From the NCBI GenBank assembly GCA_041060555.1, contig JBEUDS010000012.1: a DNA stretch of 64,000 nt. One strand, given 5' to 3'. Source of the stretch: CAUJIW01 sp963205175 (GTDB taxonomy: Bacteria; Pseudomonadota; Alphaproteobacteria; Sphingomonadales; Sphingomonadaceae). The position numbers were made by a program, and so were the translations under genes. Shown one piece after another: positions 1-9,810 of this stretch. The stretch's first letter is position 1; each line of letters begins with the position of its first letter. Below the pieces are notes generated by a model. It was not told the origin of the DNA and searched no databases. It saw nothing but the letters and a program-made list of their open reading frames with translations.

Positions 1-7
1 CGCCTGC

Positions 8-1025
<1,018 letters not shown>

Positions 1026-1039
<14 letters not shown>

Positions 1040-1565
1040 TGTCGGCCTGGAGGCCGGCGACTGGCCGGGAGCCGTTGACTGGGCGGCGCTGGCCGAGGCG
1101 GCGGCGCGCGCGGCGATCGCCGCCACCCCGTGTGCCGGGCTGCTGACATCGCCGCTGGTGGTGGAACTGTCTTGCCGGCTCACCGACGATGCCGAGGTGC
1201 AGGCCCTCAACCGTGACTATCGCGGCAAGGACGCGGCCACCAACGTGCTGTCCTTTCCGCTGGTCGAACCCGATCTGCTGGACGCGCTTGCCGACCCGGC
1301 GAACACCGCCGACGGGGGGGATGGCGAACTGCTGCTGGGCGATGTCGTGCTGGCGGCCGGGACCTGCGCGCGCGAGGCGCGGGCCCAGGGCAAGACGCTC
1401 GCCGATCACGTGACACATCTCGTTGTGCATGGCGTGCTGCATTTGCTAGGGTACGACCATCTGGAAGAACAACACGCGGAAGCAATGGAAGCGCTGGAAA
1501 CATCGATTCTCGCCGGGCTCGGCATTGCCGATCCCTATGCCAACGGCTCTATCGGCCATGACTGA
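1026..1565 (+). CDS. ybeY: Endoribonuclease YbeY, rRNA maturation factor
   Basis: YbeY is a zinc metallo-endoribonuclease involved in 16S rRNA 3' processing and 70S quality control. The 179-aa product carries the family signature HGVLHLLGYDH (H-x3-H-x5-H), the metal-binding histidines. The reading frame is open upstream, but the ATG at 1026 gives the standard length and lies inside the end of phoH (14-base overlap), the usual coupled arrangement. The 3' end overlaps the next gene's ATG at 1558. Confidence 0.93.
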
Positions 1566-2466
1566 GTCCGCGGCCTCGTCGTCTACGGACCCTCATAGTC
1601 GTCTCGTCGCGCGTCTGCTCAACGCCGTGCAACAGCTGCTGCCGCGTCGAGCGTCTGACGCGACGCTGCGCCAGAGCCTTGAGGATGTGATCGAGGAGCA
1701 TGAAGCCGCGCCGCAGGCGGATGACCTGTCGGCGGTCGAGCGCACCATGCTGCGCAACCTGCTGAGCTACGGCGAACTCAGGGTCGATGACGTGACGGTG
1801 CCGCGCACCGACATCGTCGCCTTTGACGCTTCGGGCAGTTTTGAGGAACTGGCCCGGTTATTTGCCGAGGCCGGACACTCCCGCCTGCCCGTCTATCGCG
1901 AGAGCCTGGACGCGGTGATTGGCATGGTCCACGTCAAGGATGTCTACCAGCATCTGGTCCGACCGGACCCCAAGGGGCCGCCACGTATCGACAAGCTGCT
2001 GCGTTCGGTACTGTTCGTACCGCCATCGATGCGGGTGCTGGACCTGCTGGCACGCATGCGCGCCAGTCGCACCCACATGGCGATTGTCGTCGATGAGTAT
2101 GGCGGGACAGACGGCCTTGCCACCATCGAGGATCTGGTGGAACAAATCATCGGCGAAATCGAGGACGAGCACGACGAGGCCGAGGCCAGCCTGCTCAAGC
2201 GGTTGCCCAACGGTCTCTACGATGCTGACGCCCGCCTGCCGCTGACGGAACTGGAGGCAGAGTTAAAGTCCGATTTCCTGTCGGAGGATGACGACAGCGA
2301 GGTCGACACCGTCGGCGGGCTCATTTTCATGCTCGCCGGCCGGGTGCCGGTGATCGGCGAGAGCATCGACCATCCCAGCGGGTTCCGTTTTGAGATCCTC
2401 GATGGCGAGCCCCGGCGGGTGACAAGGGTTCGCGTGCATCCGCCCGAGCTATCCGCGGGCGCCTGA
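1558..2466 (+). CDS. CorC/HlyC-type CBS-domain protein
   Basis: Soluble CBS-pair protein of the CorC/TlyC family, 302 aa. Two CBS domains lie around residues 75-190 (for example VPRTDIVAF and SRTHMAIVVDEYGG), followed by the C-terminal CorC_HlyC domain with DTVGGLIFMLAGRVP. Members have been linked to magnesium/cobalt efflux, but this cytosolic form has no transmembrane DUF21 part and its molecular role is not settled. An upstream ATG at 1525 is in frame, but 1558 is preferred because it overlaps the ybeY stop by a few bases. lnt follows with no gap, a linkage common in proteobacteria. Confidence 0.87.
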   Translation: MTESAASSSTDPHSRLVARLLNAVQQLLPRRASDATLRQSLEDVIEEHEAAPQADDLSAVERTMLRNLLSYGELRVDDVTVPRTDIVAFDASGSFEELARLFAEAGHSRLPVYRESLDAVIGMVHVKDVYQHLVRPDPKGPPRIDKLLRSVLFVPPSMRVLDLLARMRASRTHMAIVVDEYGGTDGLATIEDLVEQIIGEIEDEHDEAEASLLKRLPNGLYDADARLPLTELEAELKSDFLSEDDDSEVDTVGGLIFMLAGRVPVIGESIDHPSGFRFEILDGEPRRVTRVRVHPPELSAGA

Positions 2467-4173
2467 ATGTCGGGCGAGGAGCAGGGGGCGTCCGGCAAGG
2501 CCGCCGACGACTCGCGGCGCCGCGCGGGCACGGATGACGCCCCAGGCTGGCAACCCAGCCTGCTTGATCAGACTCGTGACGCCGGTGATGCCAGCTTGGC
2601 ATCGGATGGCTGGGGCCGGGCGATACGGATTGCCGGCCTGGTGCCCGCATGGCTGCGTCGGCAGTCCGAGCCTCGCCGTCGGTGGCTCGGCCTGCTTGCG
2701 GGCGCGTTGAGTGCGCTGGCCTTCGCGCCGGTCAACCTGCTGCCGCTGATGCCACTCGCCCTGGCGGTGCTGGTCTGGCTGATCGACGGCGCGGGGAATC
2801 GGCGCGAGGCGGCCCGGCTTGGCTGGTGGTTCAGCTTCGGGCAGCTGGCCACCGGGCTCTACTGGATCGCGCTTTCCTTCCAGTATCAGTCCGCCATGCC
2901 GCCGATGACCGGCGTTGTCGCCGTGATCCTGCTGGCGGGTTTCCTGGCGCTCTATGGCGCCCTGGCGGCCGCCGTGGCGCATCGTTTCTGGTCGGCCGGG
3001 CCGCTGCGGGTGCTGGTGCTGGCCATCGCCTGGGTGGTCTGCGAGGGCCTGCGCGGTCACCTGTTCACCGGCTTTCCGTGGAACCTGGTCGGCAATAGCT
3101 GGCTGGTGCTGCCGCCGGTCGCGCAGGCAGCCAGCGTTGTGGGCGCCTATGGCCTGTCGTTCCTGATGGTGCTGGCGGGTGGCGCCGTTGCCCTGCTGGC
3201 CGATGGCCGGGCGGCGTCGCTGCGGGCTGCCCGGTTGATCGGCCTCCTGCTGCTCGCGGTGGCGATGGCCGGCGCCTGGCGCCTGCTCAGCCCGGCGCCG
3301 CCACCGGCGGGTGTACCCTTGTACATCATCCAGGCGAATATCGCGCAGGACATCAAATGGGATGCGTCGGACCCGCGCCGCAATCTGCGCGAGCACCTTG
3401 AACTGAGCGATGCCGCCATGGCCCCTGGCGCCCCCGGACTGGTCATCTGGCCCGAGACGGCCATTCCGAATATCGTCGAGGAGGAACTGAGCACCCGGTA
3501 CCTCATCGCCCGCCATGTCAGCGACGGCAGCCTGGTGCTGATGGGCGGCCTGAGGGTCGATCGCACCGCCGACGGGCTGGCGGAGGCGGTGCGCAACAGC
3601 CTGCTGGTGATCGACCCCGAGGGACGGATTCAGGGCAGTTACGACAAGGCACATCTTGTGCCGTTCGGTGAATACCTGCCTTTCCGGTCGCTCCTGGAGG
3701 CGATCGGCATCGCCCGGCTGGCGCCCGGCGACATCGATTTCGTCGCCGGTCCCGGTGCCCGCACGCTGGCACTGCCGGGCTATCCCGCCGTCGGGCCGAT
3801 GATCTGCTACGAAGCGATCTTTCCCGGCGCGGTCGCGGATCGTGACCACCGGCCGGACTGGCTGCTCAATGTCTCCAACGACGCCTGGTTTGGTCTGTCC
3901 GCCGGCCCCCATCAGCATCTGGCGAGCGCCCGCCTGCGCGCCATCGAGGAAGGGTTGCCGCTGGTGCGCTCCACTCCCACCGGCATTTCGGCGGTCATCG
4001 ATGCCAAGGGCCGGCTGACCGCCCATCTGGGTCTTGGCGAGCGGGGCGTGCTGAAGGGCGTACTGCCGGGCGCGCTGCCGGCCACGCTCTACAGCCGTTT
4101 CAGCGACTGGCCGCTGCTGATCCTGCTCACCCTGACGAGTGTCGTTGTTGTCATTGTTCGCCGTCGAAATTAG
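2467..4173 (+). CDS. lnt: Apolipoprotein N-acyltransferase
   Basis: Lnt transfers a third acyl chain from phospholipid to the N-terminal cysteine of lipoproteins in the inner membrane. The 568-aa protein has the multi-span N-terminal half and a C-terminal nitrilase-fold domain with the catalytic triad: E330 in WPETAIPN, K394 in YDKAHLVPFGEY and C447 in MICYEAIFPG. A last transmembrane segment is at the C terminus. It is about 50 residues longer than typical Lnt because of a hydrophilic N-terminal extension of roughly 60 residues before the first membrane segment. The ATG abuts the upstream stop codon exactly, so the long form is the natural reading. Confidence 0.94.
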   Translation: MSGEEQGASGKAADDSRRRAGTDDAPGWQPSLLDQTRDAGDASLASDGWGRAIRIAGLVPAWLRRQSEPRRRWLGLLAGALSALAFAPVNLLPLMPLALAVLVWLIDGAGNRREAARLGWWFSFGQLATGLYWIALSFQYQSAMPPMTGVVAVILLAGFLALYGALAAAVAHRFWSAGPLRVLVLAIAWVVCEGLRGHLFTGFPWNLVGNSWLVLPPVAQAASVVGAYGLSFLMVLAGGAVALLADGRAASLRAARLIGLLLLAVAMAGAWRLLSPAPPPAGVPLYIIQANIAQDIKWDASDPRRNLREHLELSDAAMAPGAPGLVIWPETAIPNIVEEELSTRYLIARHVSDGSLVLMGGLRVDRTADGLAEAVRNSLLVIDPEGRIQGSYDKAHLVPFGEYLPFRSLLEAIGIARLAPGDIDFVAGPGARTLALPGYPAVGPMICYEAIFPGAVADRDHRPDWLLNVSNDAWFGLSAGPHQHLASARLRAIEEGLPLVRSTPTGISAVIDAKGRLTAHLGLGERGVLKGVLPGALPATLYSRFSDWPLLILLTLTSVVVVIVRRRN

Positions 4174-4279
4174 AACAACAGCAGATAATTAGACAATATG
4201 CAGCGGGTCGCTCACAAATGGCCTTGACGTTCGCCAACTGGTGAAGTCATGTGCGAAAAAATGCAAGGTTCAGAGAGAC

Positions 4280-4690
4280 ATGACGGACACGCCGCATCCC
4301 ATTGACACCTATGTCGGTTCTCGTCTGCGTGCCCGCCGTCGGTTGCTGGGCATCACCCAGGAAAAACTGGGTGACGCGCTCGACCTGACGTTTCAGCAGG
4401 TGCAGAAGTACGAGCGCGGCAGCAACCGCATCAGTGCCAGCCGTCTGTTCGAGCTGTCGAAGATTCTCAACGTGCCCATCACCTATTTCTTCGAGGGCGC
4501 GGAGGCCGCCACCGGCCTCGGCCTTACCGGACTGGCCGATGGCGGCCAGGATCCCTTCGAGGCGGAACAGCTGTCCTCGCGCGAGACCCAGGATCTGCTC
4601 CGCTTCTATTACCGGATTGCCGACCCCAAGGTCCGCAAGAAGATGATCGACTTTCTGAAAAGCCTCGGGCCCGACGCCAACGGCGATTGA
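4280..4690 (+). CDS. Xre-family transcriptional regulator upstream of metK
   Basis: DNA-binding protein of 136 aa with an Xre/Cro helix-turn-helix around residues 12-65 (RRLLGITQEKLGDAL, then TFQQVQKYERGSNRIS) and a C-terminal tail ending in a helical segment before SLGPDANGD. An upstream GTG at 4241 is in frame, but ATG 4280 is preceded by a purine-rich AGAGAG and gives the family's usual length. Similar small Xre proteins next to metK are common in alphaproteobacteria. The target is unknown. The palindrome at 4829-4848 between this gene and metK is a candidate site for it or for another regulator. Confidence 0.85.
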   Translation: MTDTPHPIDTYVGSRLRARRRLLGITQEKLGDALDLTFQQVQKYERGSNRISASRLFELSKILNVPITYFFEGAEAATGLGLTGLADGGQDPFEAEQLSSRETQDLLRFYYRIADPKVRKKMIDFLKSLGPDANGD

Positions 4691-4828
4691 ACGCTGGCAG
4701 GCGCTTCCGTTTCCAATCTCCATTCCGGCTGCCCGTCACCCTGTGCCGGGAGTTGTTGTCGTGCCCGGTGGCTTGTCTTGTCCCGGACGCGCGGGGGTGA
4801 CGCGCGTCGTCGTGCACTGGACTTAAAG

Positions 4829-4848
4829 ACATAAAGATGACTTTATGT
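4829..4848. promoter_or_regulatory. 20-bp palindrome before metK (candidate operator)
   Basis: Perfect inverted repeat: ACATAAAG, spacer ATGA, CTTTATGT. It lies in an AT-rich island within very GC-rich sequence, 67 bp before the metK start. Size, symmetry and position fit a dimeric repressor site. Which regulator binds (the adjacent Xre protein, or an ArsR-type methionine/SAH regulator such as SahR) cannot be decided from sequence. Confidence 0.6.
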
Positions 4849-4884
4849 TCTCTTGCCTTTGCCGGCCGGCTGGGTTAAGGCTCT

Positions 4885-4907
4885 AGTTCCTCCGAGTTGC
4901 AGGGACT
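4885..4907 (+). other. Hairpin overlapping the metK ribosome-binding region
   Basis: AGTTCCT (4885-4891) can pair with AGGGACT (4901-4907), seven base pairs with one G-U, around a 9-nt loop. The 3' arm contains AGGGA, the best Shine-Dalgarno candidate for the GTG at 4916, so the stem could limit translation initiation. No known SAM riboswitch consensus is recognisable. Confidence 0.35.
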
Positions 4908-4915
4908 GAACAAGC

Positions 4916-6115
<1,200 letters not shown>

Positions 6116-6178
6116 GCGTCTCGACCGGTCGTACGCAAGACTGGCCTAAACCGCCCCGAGCGTGTAAGCGCGGCCGCC

Positions 6179-6919
6179 ATGACCGATGAACAGACCCGTG
6201 ACGAGACCGCCGGTGCTGGCCGGCGCCCCTCCGACCCGACGACGCTGAAACGGCTCTACGGCCGGCAGAAGGGCTTCAAGCTGCGCGACCGCCAGCAGCG
6301 ACTGCTTGACGAGTTGCTGCCGCGCGTCGCCGTCCCCCTGCCGCCGTCAGGCCGGGCGCTTGATCCCGCCGCCCTGTTCGGCGCGCCGACCGCCGATCTG
6401 TGGCTGGAGATCGGCTTCGGCAAGGGCGAGCACATGGCGACGCTGGCCGCCCGCCACCCCGACATCGGCTTCATCGGCTGCGAGCCGTTCCTCACCGGCG
6501 TCGTCGGTGCGTTGGGCCACATCGAGGATCAGCGGCTGGGCAACATCCGCCTGCACATGGGGGACGCCCTGGCGGTGCTGGCGGCCCTGCCGGACGCCAG
6601 CCTGGGCCGGGTGTTCCTGCTCCACCCCGACCCCTGGCCCAAGGCGCGCCACGCCAAGCGGCGCTTCGTCAACCCCGGCCCGCTGGACCTGATCGCCGCC
6701 AAGCTGCGGCCCGGCGGCGAGTTCCGCGTCGCCACCGACCACCCCACCTACATGGCGTGGACGGTAATGCAGATGGACCATCGGCGCGACTTCGACTGGC
6801 TGGCCGAGCAGCCGGACGACTGGCGTGTCCGCCCCGACGATTGGCCCGCCACCCGCTACGGCCAGTGGGCCGAGAGCGAGGGCCGTCCGATCTGGTATTT
6901 CCGCTACCGGCGGGCGTGA
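6179..6919 (+). CDS. trmB: tRNA (guanine-N7)-methyltransferase
   Basis: TrmB methylates G46 of tRNAs at N7 using SAM. The 246-aa protein has the SAM-binding motif LEIGFGKGEHM, the downstream acidic loop GCEPF and the family signature HPDPWPKARHAKRRF. Its place after metK, which makes its cofactor, is a conserved alphaproteobacterial arrangement. There is no obvious strong Shine-Dalgarno sequence before the ATG; no better in-frame start is visible. Confidence 0.95.
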   Translation: MTDEQTRDETAGAGRRPSDPTTLKRLYGRQKGFKLRDRQQRLLDELLPRVAVPLPPSGRALDPAALFGAPTADLWLEIGFGKGEHMATLAARHPDIGFIGCEPFLTGVVGALGHIEDQRLGNIRLHMGDALAVLAALPDASLGRVFLLHPDPWPKARHAKRRFVNPGPLDLIAAKLRPGGEFRVATDHPTYMAWTVMQMDHRRDFDWLAEQPDDWRVRPDDWPATRYGQWAESEGRPIWYFRYRRA

Positions 6920-6953
6920 GCGGCGCGCGCGGGCTGTACGTCAGATCGCTCCC

Positions 6954-6982
6954 TTGCAATTGTGCCGCCGCGCAGGTATAGC
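6954..6982 (+). promoter_or_regulatory. Sigma70-type promoter for rimP-nusA-infB
   Basis: TTGCAA (6954-6959) and TATAGC (6977-6982) are separated by exactly 17 bases. It lies in the only non-coding gap before the rimP operon, giving a leader of about 105 nt to the TTG start at 7094. Best -35/-10 pair seen in this gap. Confidence 0.55.
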
Positions 6983-7093
6983 GCTTGACAATCTTCCACA
7001 TGGTCAGCCTTGCGGAAGTCGCCACGAAGTCTCGCGGCGGCGCCAGCCGGGTTTGTCCATGCGGGGTTTCGATCCTTCGCATTGGAGCTGCCG

Positions 7094-7588
7094 TTGGCGG
7101 ACATCGCGCGCCTCACCGCACTCATCGAGCCCATCGTCACCCGACTGGGCTACGAGCTGGTGCGCGTCAGTTTCGGCGGCGGCGAGAAGCGGGCGGTGCT
7201 GCAGGTGATGGCGGAGCGGCCGGAGACCGGCCAGCTGGTGATCGAGGACTGCGAGGCGATCAGCCGGGCGATTTCCGACATGCTCGATATCGAGGATCCG
7301 ATCGAAGGCGAGTATCGCCTGGAAGTCTCCTCGCCGGGTATCGACCGGCCGCTGACCCGGCCGAAGGATTATGTCAACTGGGCCGGCCACGAGGTGCGGA
7401 TCACGCTGGCGACCCCGGTCGAGGGGCGCAAGCGGCTGGTGGGTGTGATCCGGGGGCTTGCCGGCGACCAGCTCACCGTCGCCACCGAGGCCGGCGATTT
7501 CACCGTGCCACTCAGCGCCATCGCCGGCGCCAAGCTGGTGCTTACCGATGCACTCATCCGGGCCACCGCGCCCGCCAGACCCGAATAA
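7094..7588 (+). CDS. rimP: Ribosome maturation factor RimP
   Basis: RimP assists late assembly of the 30S subunit. The 164-aa reading contains the family's conserved central part (LGYELVRVSFGG, ISDMLDIEDPI, YRLEVSSPGIDRPL) and the C-terminal SH3-like domain. The frame is open to 7010, but the TTG at 7094 is preferred: GGAG lies six bases upstream and the product then begins ADIARLTALIEPIV, as in typical family members; TTG 7082 is the alternative. rimP-nusA-ylxR-infB is a widely conserved operon order, and the promoter at 6954-6982 lies just upstream. Confidence 0.9.
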   Translation: MADIARLTALIEPIVTRLGYELVRVSFGGGEKRAVLQVMAERPETGQLVIEDCEAISRAISDMLDIEDPIEGEYRLEVSSPGIDRPLTRPKDYVNWAGHEVRITLATPVEGRKRLVGVIRGLAGDQLTVATEAGDFTVPLSAIAGAKLVLTDALIRATAPARPE

Positions 7589-7623
7589 GGCCCACCGGCC
7601 CACGAGGAGAGGACCGAGGACAC

Positions 7624-9156
7624 ATGGCAACCGCAATCAGCGCCAACAAAATGGAACTGCTCGCCATCGCCGACGCGGTGGCGCGCGAGAAGTCGATCGA
7701 CAAGGGTGTCGTGCTTGAGGCGATGGAGGAGGCGATCCAGCGCGCCGCCCGTGCCCGCTACGGCTCGGAGAACGACATCCGCGCCAAGATCGACCCCAAG
7801 ACCGGCGACATGCGGCTGTGGCGGGTGGTCGAGGTGGTCGAGCTGCCGGAAGACCTGTTCAAGCAGATCTCGGTCGTCGATGCCCAGTCGCGCAAGCCTG
7901 GTGCCGTGGTCGGTGATTTCATCACTGATCCGTTGCCGCCGCTCGACTTCGGTCGCATCGCCGCCCAGTCGGCCAAGCAGGTGATCGTGCAGAAGGTGCG
8001 CGACGCCGAGCGCGACCGCCAGTTCGAGGAGTTCAAGGACCGCGTCGGCGAGGTTATCACCGGCGTCGTCAAACGCGTCGAGTTCGGCCATGTGGTGGTG
8101 GACCTCGGCAAGGCCGAGGGCGTCATCCGCCGTGACCAGCAGATCCCGCGCGAGACGCTGCGCGTCGGCGACCGCGTGCGGGCCTATATCATGAGTGTGC
8201 GCCGCGAGAACCGCGGTCCGCAGATCTTCCTCTCCCGCGCGCATCCGGAGTTCATGAAAAAGCTGTTCGCGCAGGAAGTGCCGGAGATCTACGACGGCGT
8301 CATCGAAATCAAGGCCTGCGCCCGCGATCCGGGCTCGCGTGCCAAGATCGGCGTCATCTCCAACGACGGCTCGATCGATCCGGTCGGCGCTTGCGTCGGC
8401 ATGAAGGGCAGCCGCGTGCAGGCGGTGGTGCAGGAATTGCAGGGCGAGAAGATCGACATCATCCCCTGGTCGCCCGATCCCGCCACCTTCATCGTCAACG
8501 CGCTGCAGCCGGCGGAAGTCACCAAGGTCGTGCTCGATGAGGAAGATCGCCGCATCGAGGTGGTGGTCCCCGACGACCAGCTGAGCCTGGCCATCGGCCG
8601 GCGCGGCCAGAACGTCCGCCTGGCCAGCCAGCTGACCGGCTGGACCATCGACATCCTCACCGAGGCCGAGGAATCCGAGCGTCGCCAGAAGGAATTCAAG
8701 GAACGCTCCGAGATGTTCATCAACGAGCTGGACGTCGACGAGACGCTGGCCCAGCTGCTGGTGGCCGAAGGCTTCACCGAGCTGGAGGAAGTGGCGTTCG
8801 TCGAGATCGACGATCTGGCCGGCATCGAGGGACTGGACGAGGATGTCGCCCAGGAACTGCAGAGCCGCGCCCAGGAAGCGCTGGAGCGCCGGGCCGAGAA
8901 GGCGCGCGAGGAGCGCGTGGCGCTGGGCGTCGAGGATGCGCTGGCCGCCATCGACGGGCTGACCGAACCGATGCTCCTGGTGCTGGGTCAGGCGGGTATC
9001 AAGACGCTCGACGATCTGGCCGATCTGGCAACGGACGAGCTGATTGCCAAGAAGGACGGCATCCTGAAGGATTTCGGGCTGTCGGAGGAGGAGGGCAACC
9101 GCATCATCATGGCGGCGCGCGCCCACTGGTTCGAGGGTGAGGGTGAGCAAGGCTGA
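7624..9156 (+). CDS. nusA: Transcription termination/antitermination factor NusA
   Basis: NusA binds RNA polymerase and nascent RNA, acting in pausing, termination and rRNA antitermination. The 510-aa protein has an N-terminal polymerase-binding domain, an S1 domain from about residue 142 (GVVKRVEFGHVVVDLG), two KH domains (the second includes LAIGRRGQNVRLAS near residue 320) and two acidic C-terminal repeats that end at the stop codon. The ATG at 7624 follows a purine-rich GAGGAGAGGA; longer upstream reading in this frame overlaps rimP and is rejected. The last bases overlap the next gene. Confidence 0.97.
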   Translation: MATAISANKMELLAIADAVAREKSIDKGVVLEAMEEAIQRAARARYGSENDIRAKIDPKTGDMRLWRVVEVVELPEDLFKQISVVDAQSRKPGAVVGDFITDPLPPLDFGRIAAQSAKQVIVQKVRDAERDRQFEEFKDRVGEVITGVVKRVEFGHVVVDLGKAEGVIRRDQQIPRETLRVGDRVRAYIMSVRRENRGPQIFLSRAHPEFMKKLFAQEVPEIYDGVIEIKACARDPGSRAKIGVISNDGSIDPVGACVGMKGSRVQAVVQELQGEKIDIIPWSPDPATFIVNALQPAEVTKVVLDEEDRRIEVVVPDDQLSLAIGRRGQNVRLASQLTGWTIDILTEAEESERRQKEFKERSEMFINELDVDETLAQLLVAEGFTELEEVAFVEIDDLAGIEGLDEDVAQELQSRAQEALERRAEKAREERVALGVEDALAAIDGLTEPMLLVLGQAGIKTLDDLADLATDELIAKKDGILKDFGLSEEEGNRIIMAARAHWFEGEGEQG

Positions 9157-9778
9157 GGCGTCAGACGAGTCCATCCGCCGCTGCATCCTCTCCGGCGAGC
9201 GGCATGAGCGCACGGGGCTGATCCGCCTGGCGGTCGGCCCCGACGGCGAGGTCGTCGCCGACCTCGGCAACAAACTGGGCGGCCGCGGGGCCTGGATCGG
9301 CCCCGACCGTCCTGCGCTGGAGACGGCACTGGCCAAGGGACGACTGCGCGGTCAGCTGGCCCGTACGCTGAAGGTGGACGCCGGGGCGCTGAAACTCGCC
9401 GACGACCTGCCCGATCGCATCGCCGCCGGGCTGGCGCAGCGGACGCTCAACCGGCTGGGGCTGGAAAACCGGGCCGGCAACCTCACCTTCGGTTTCGACC
9501 GGGTGCAGGAAGCGATCCGCGCCGGCCGGGTGTTTGGACTGCTGCATGCCGCCGATGCCGCCGCCGATGGCGCCGGCAAGCTGGATGGCGGCGTGCGGAC
9601 CTGGTGCCCGGATGCATGGGTGATGACACTGCCTGTCACACGGGCTGATTTGGGCTTGGCGTTGGGCCGGGATAATATGGTACACGCTGCGGTCATTGAC
9701 TCGGGAGCCTCGCGGCGCGTCGCTGAAGACGTGCGCCGTTGGGCTGCGTTTGTTGCCACTCCGGCGACCGGCGACTGA
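9143..9778 (+). CDS. YlxR (DUF448) RNA-binding protein fused to L7Ae-like domain
   Basis: Predicted RNA-binding protein, 211 aa. The first ~80 residues are the YlxR/DUF448 fold (RRCILSGERHERTGLIRLAV, GGRGAWIGP), and residues from about 95 look like an L7Ae/Pelota-type RNA-binding domain (LGLENRAGNLTFGFDRV, AIRAGRVFGLLHAADAA). This two-domain form between nusA and infB is usual in alphaproteobacteria. GTG 9143 is taken as start; GTG 9137 is equally possible. The gene overlaps nusA by 14 bases. Function is probably in ribosome or RNA metabolism; the precise role is unknown. Confidence 0.85.
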   Translation: MSKAEASDESIRRCILSGERHERTGLIRLAVGPDGEVVADLGNKLGGRGAWIGPDRPALETALAKGRLRGQLARTLKVDAGALKLADDLPDRIAAGLAQRTLNRLGLENRAGNLTFGFDRVQEAIRAGRVFGLLHAADAAADGAGKLDGGVRTWCPDAWVMTLPVTRADLGLALGRDNMVHAAVIDSGASRRVAEDVRRWAAFVATPATGD

Positions 9779-9810
9779 GCCCGAGGCAGGAAGTTTAGGA
9801 CGGTTTTTGG

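Noticed and set aside
4700..4915. SAM-type riboswitch before metK
   Set aside because: No SAM-I, SAM-II, SAM-V or SAM/SAH consensus could be matched; only a DNA palindrome and a small hairpin over the Shine-Dalgarno are seen.
6985..7010. TTGACA at 6985 as the -35 of a promoter for rimP
   Set aside because: No -10-like hexamer at 16-18 bases; the TTGCAA/TATAGC pair just upstream is better.
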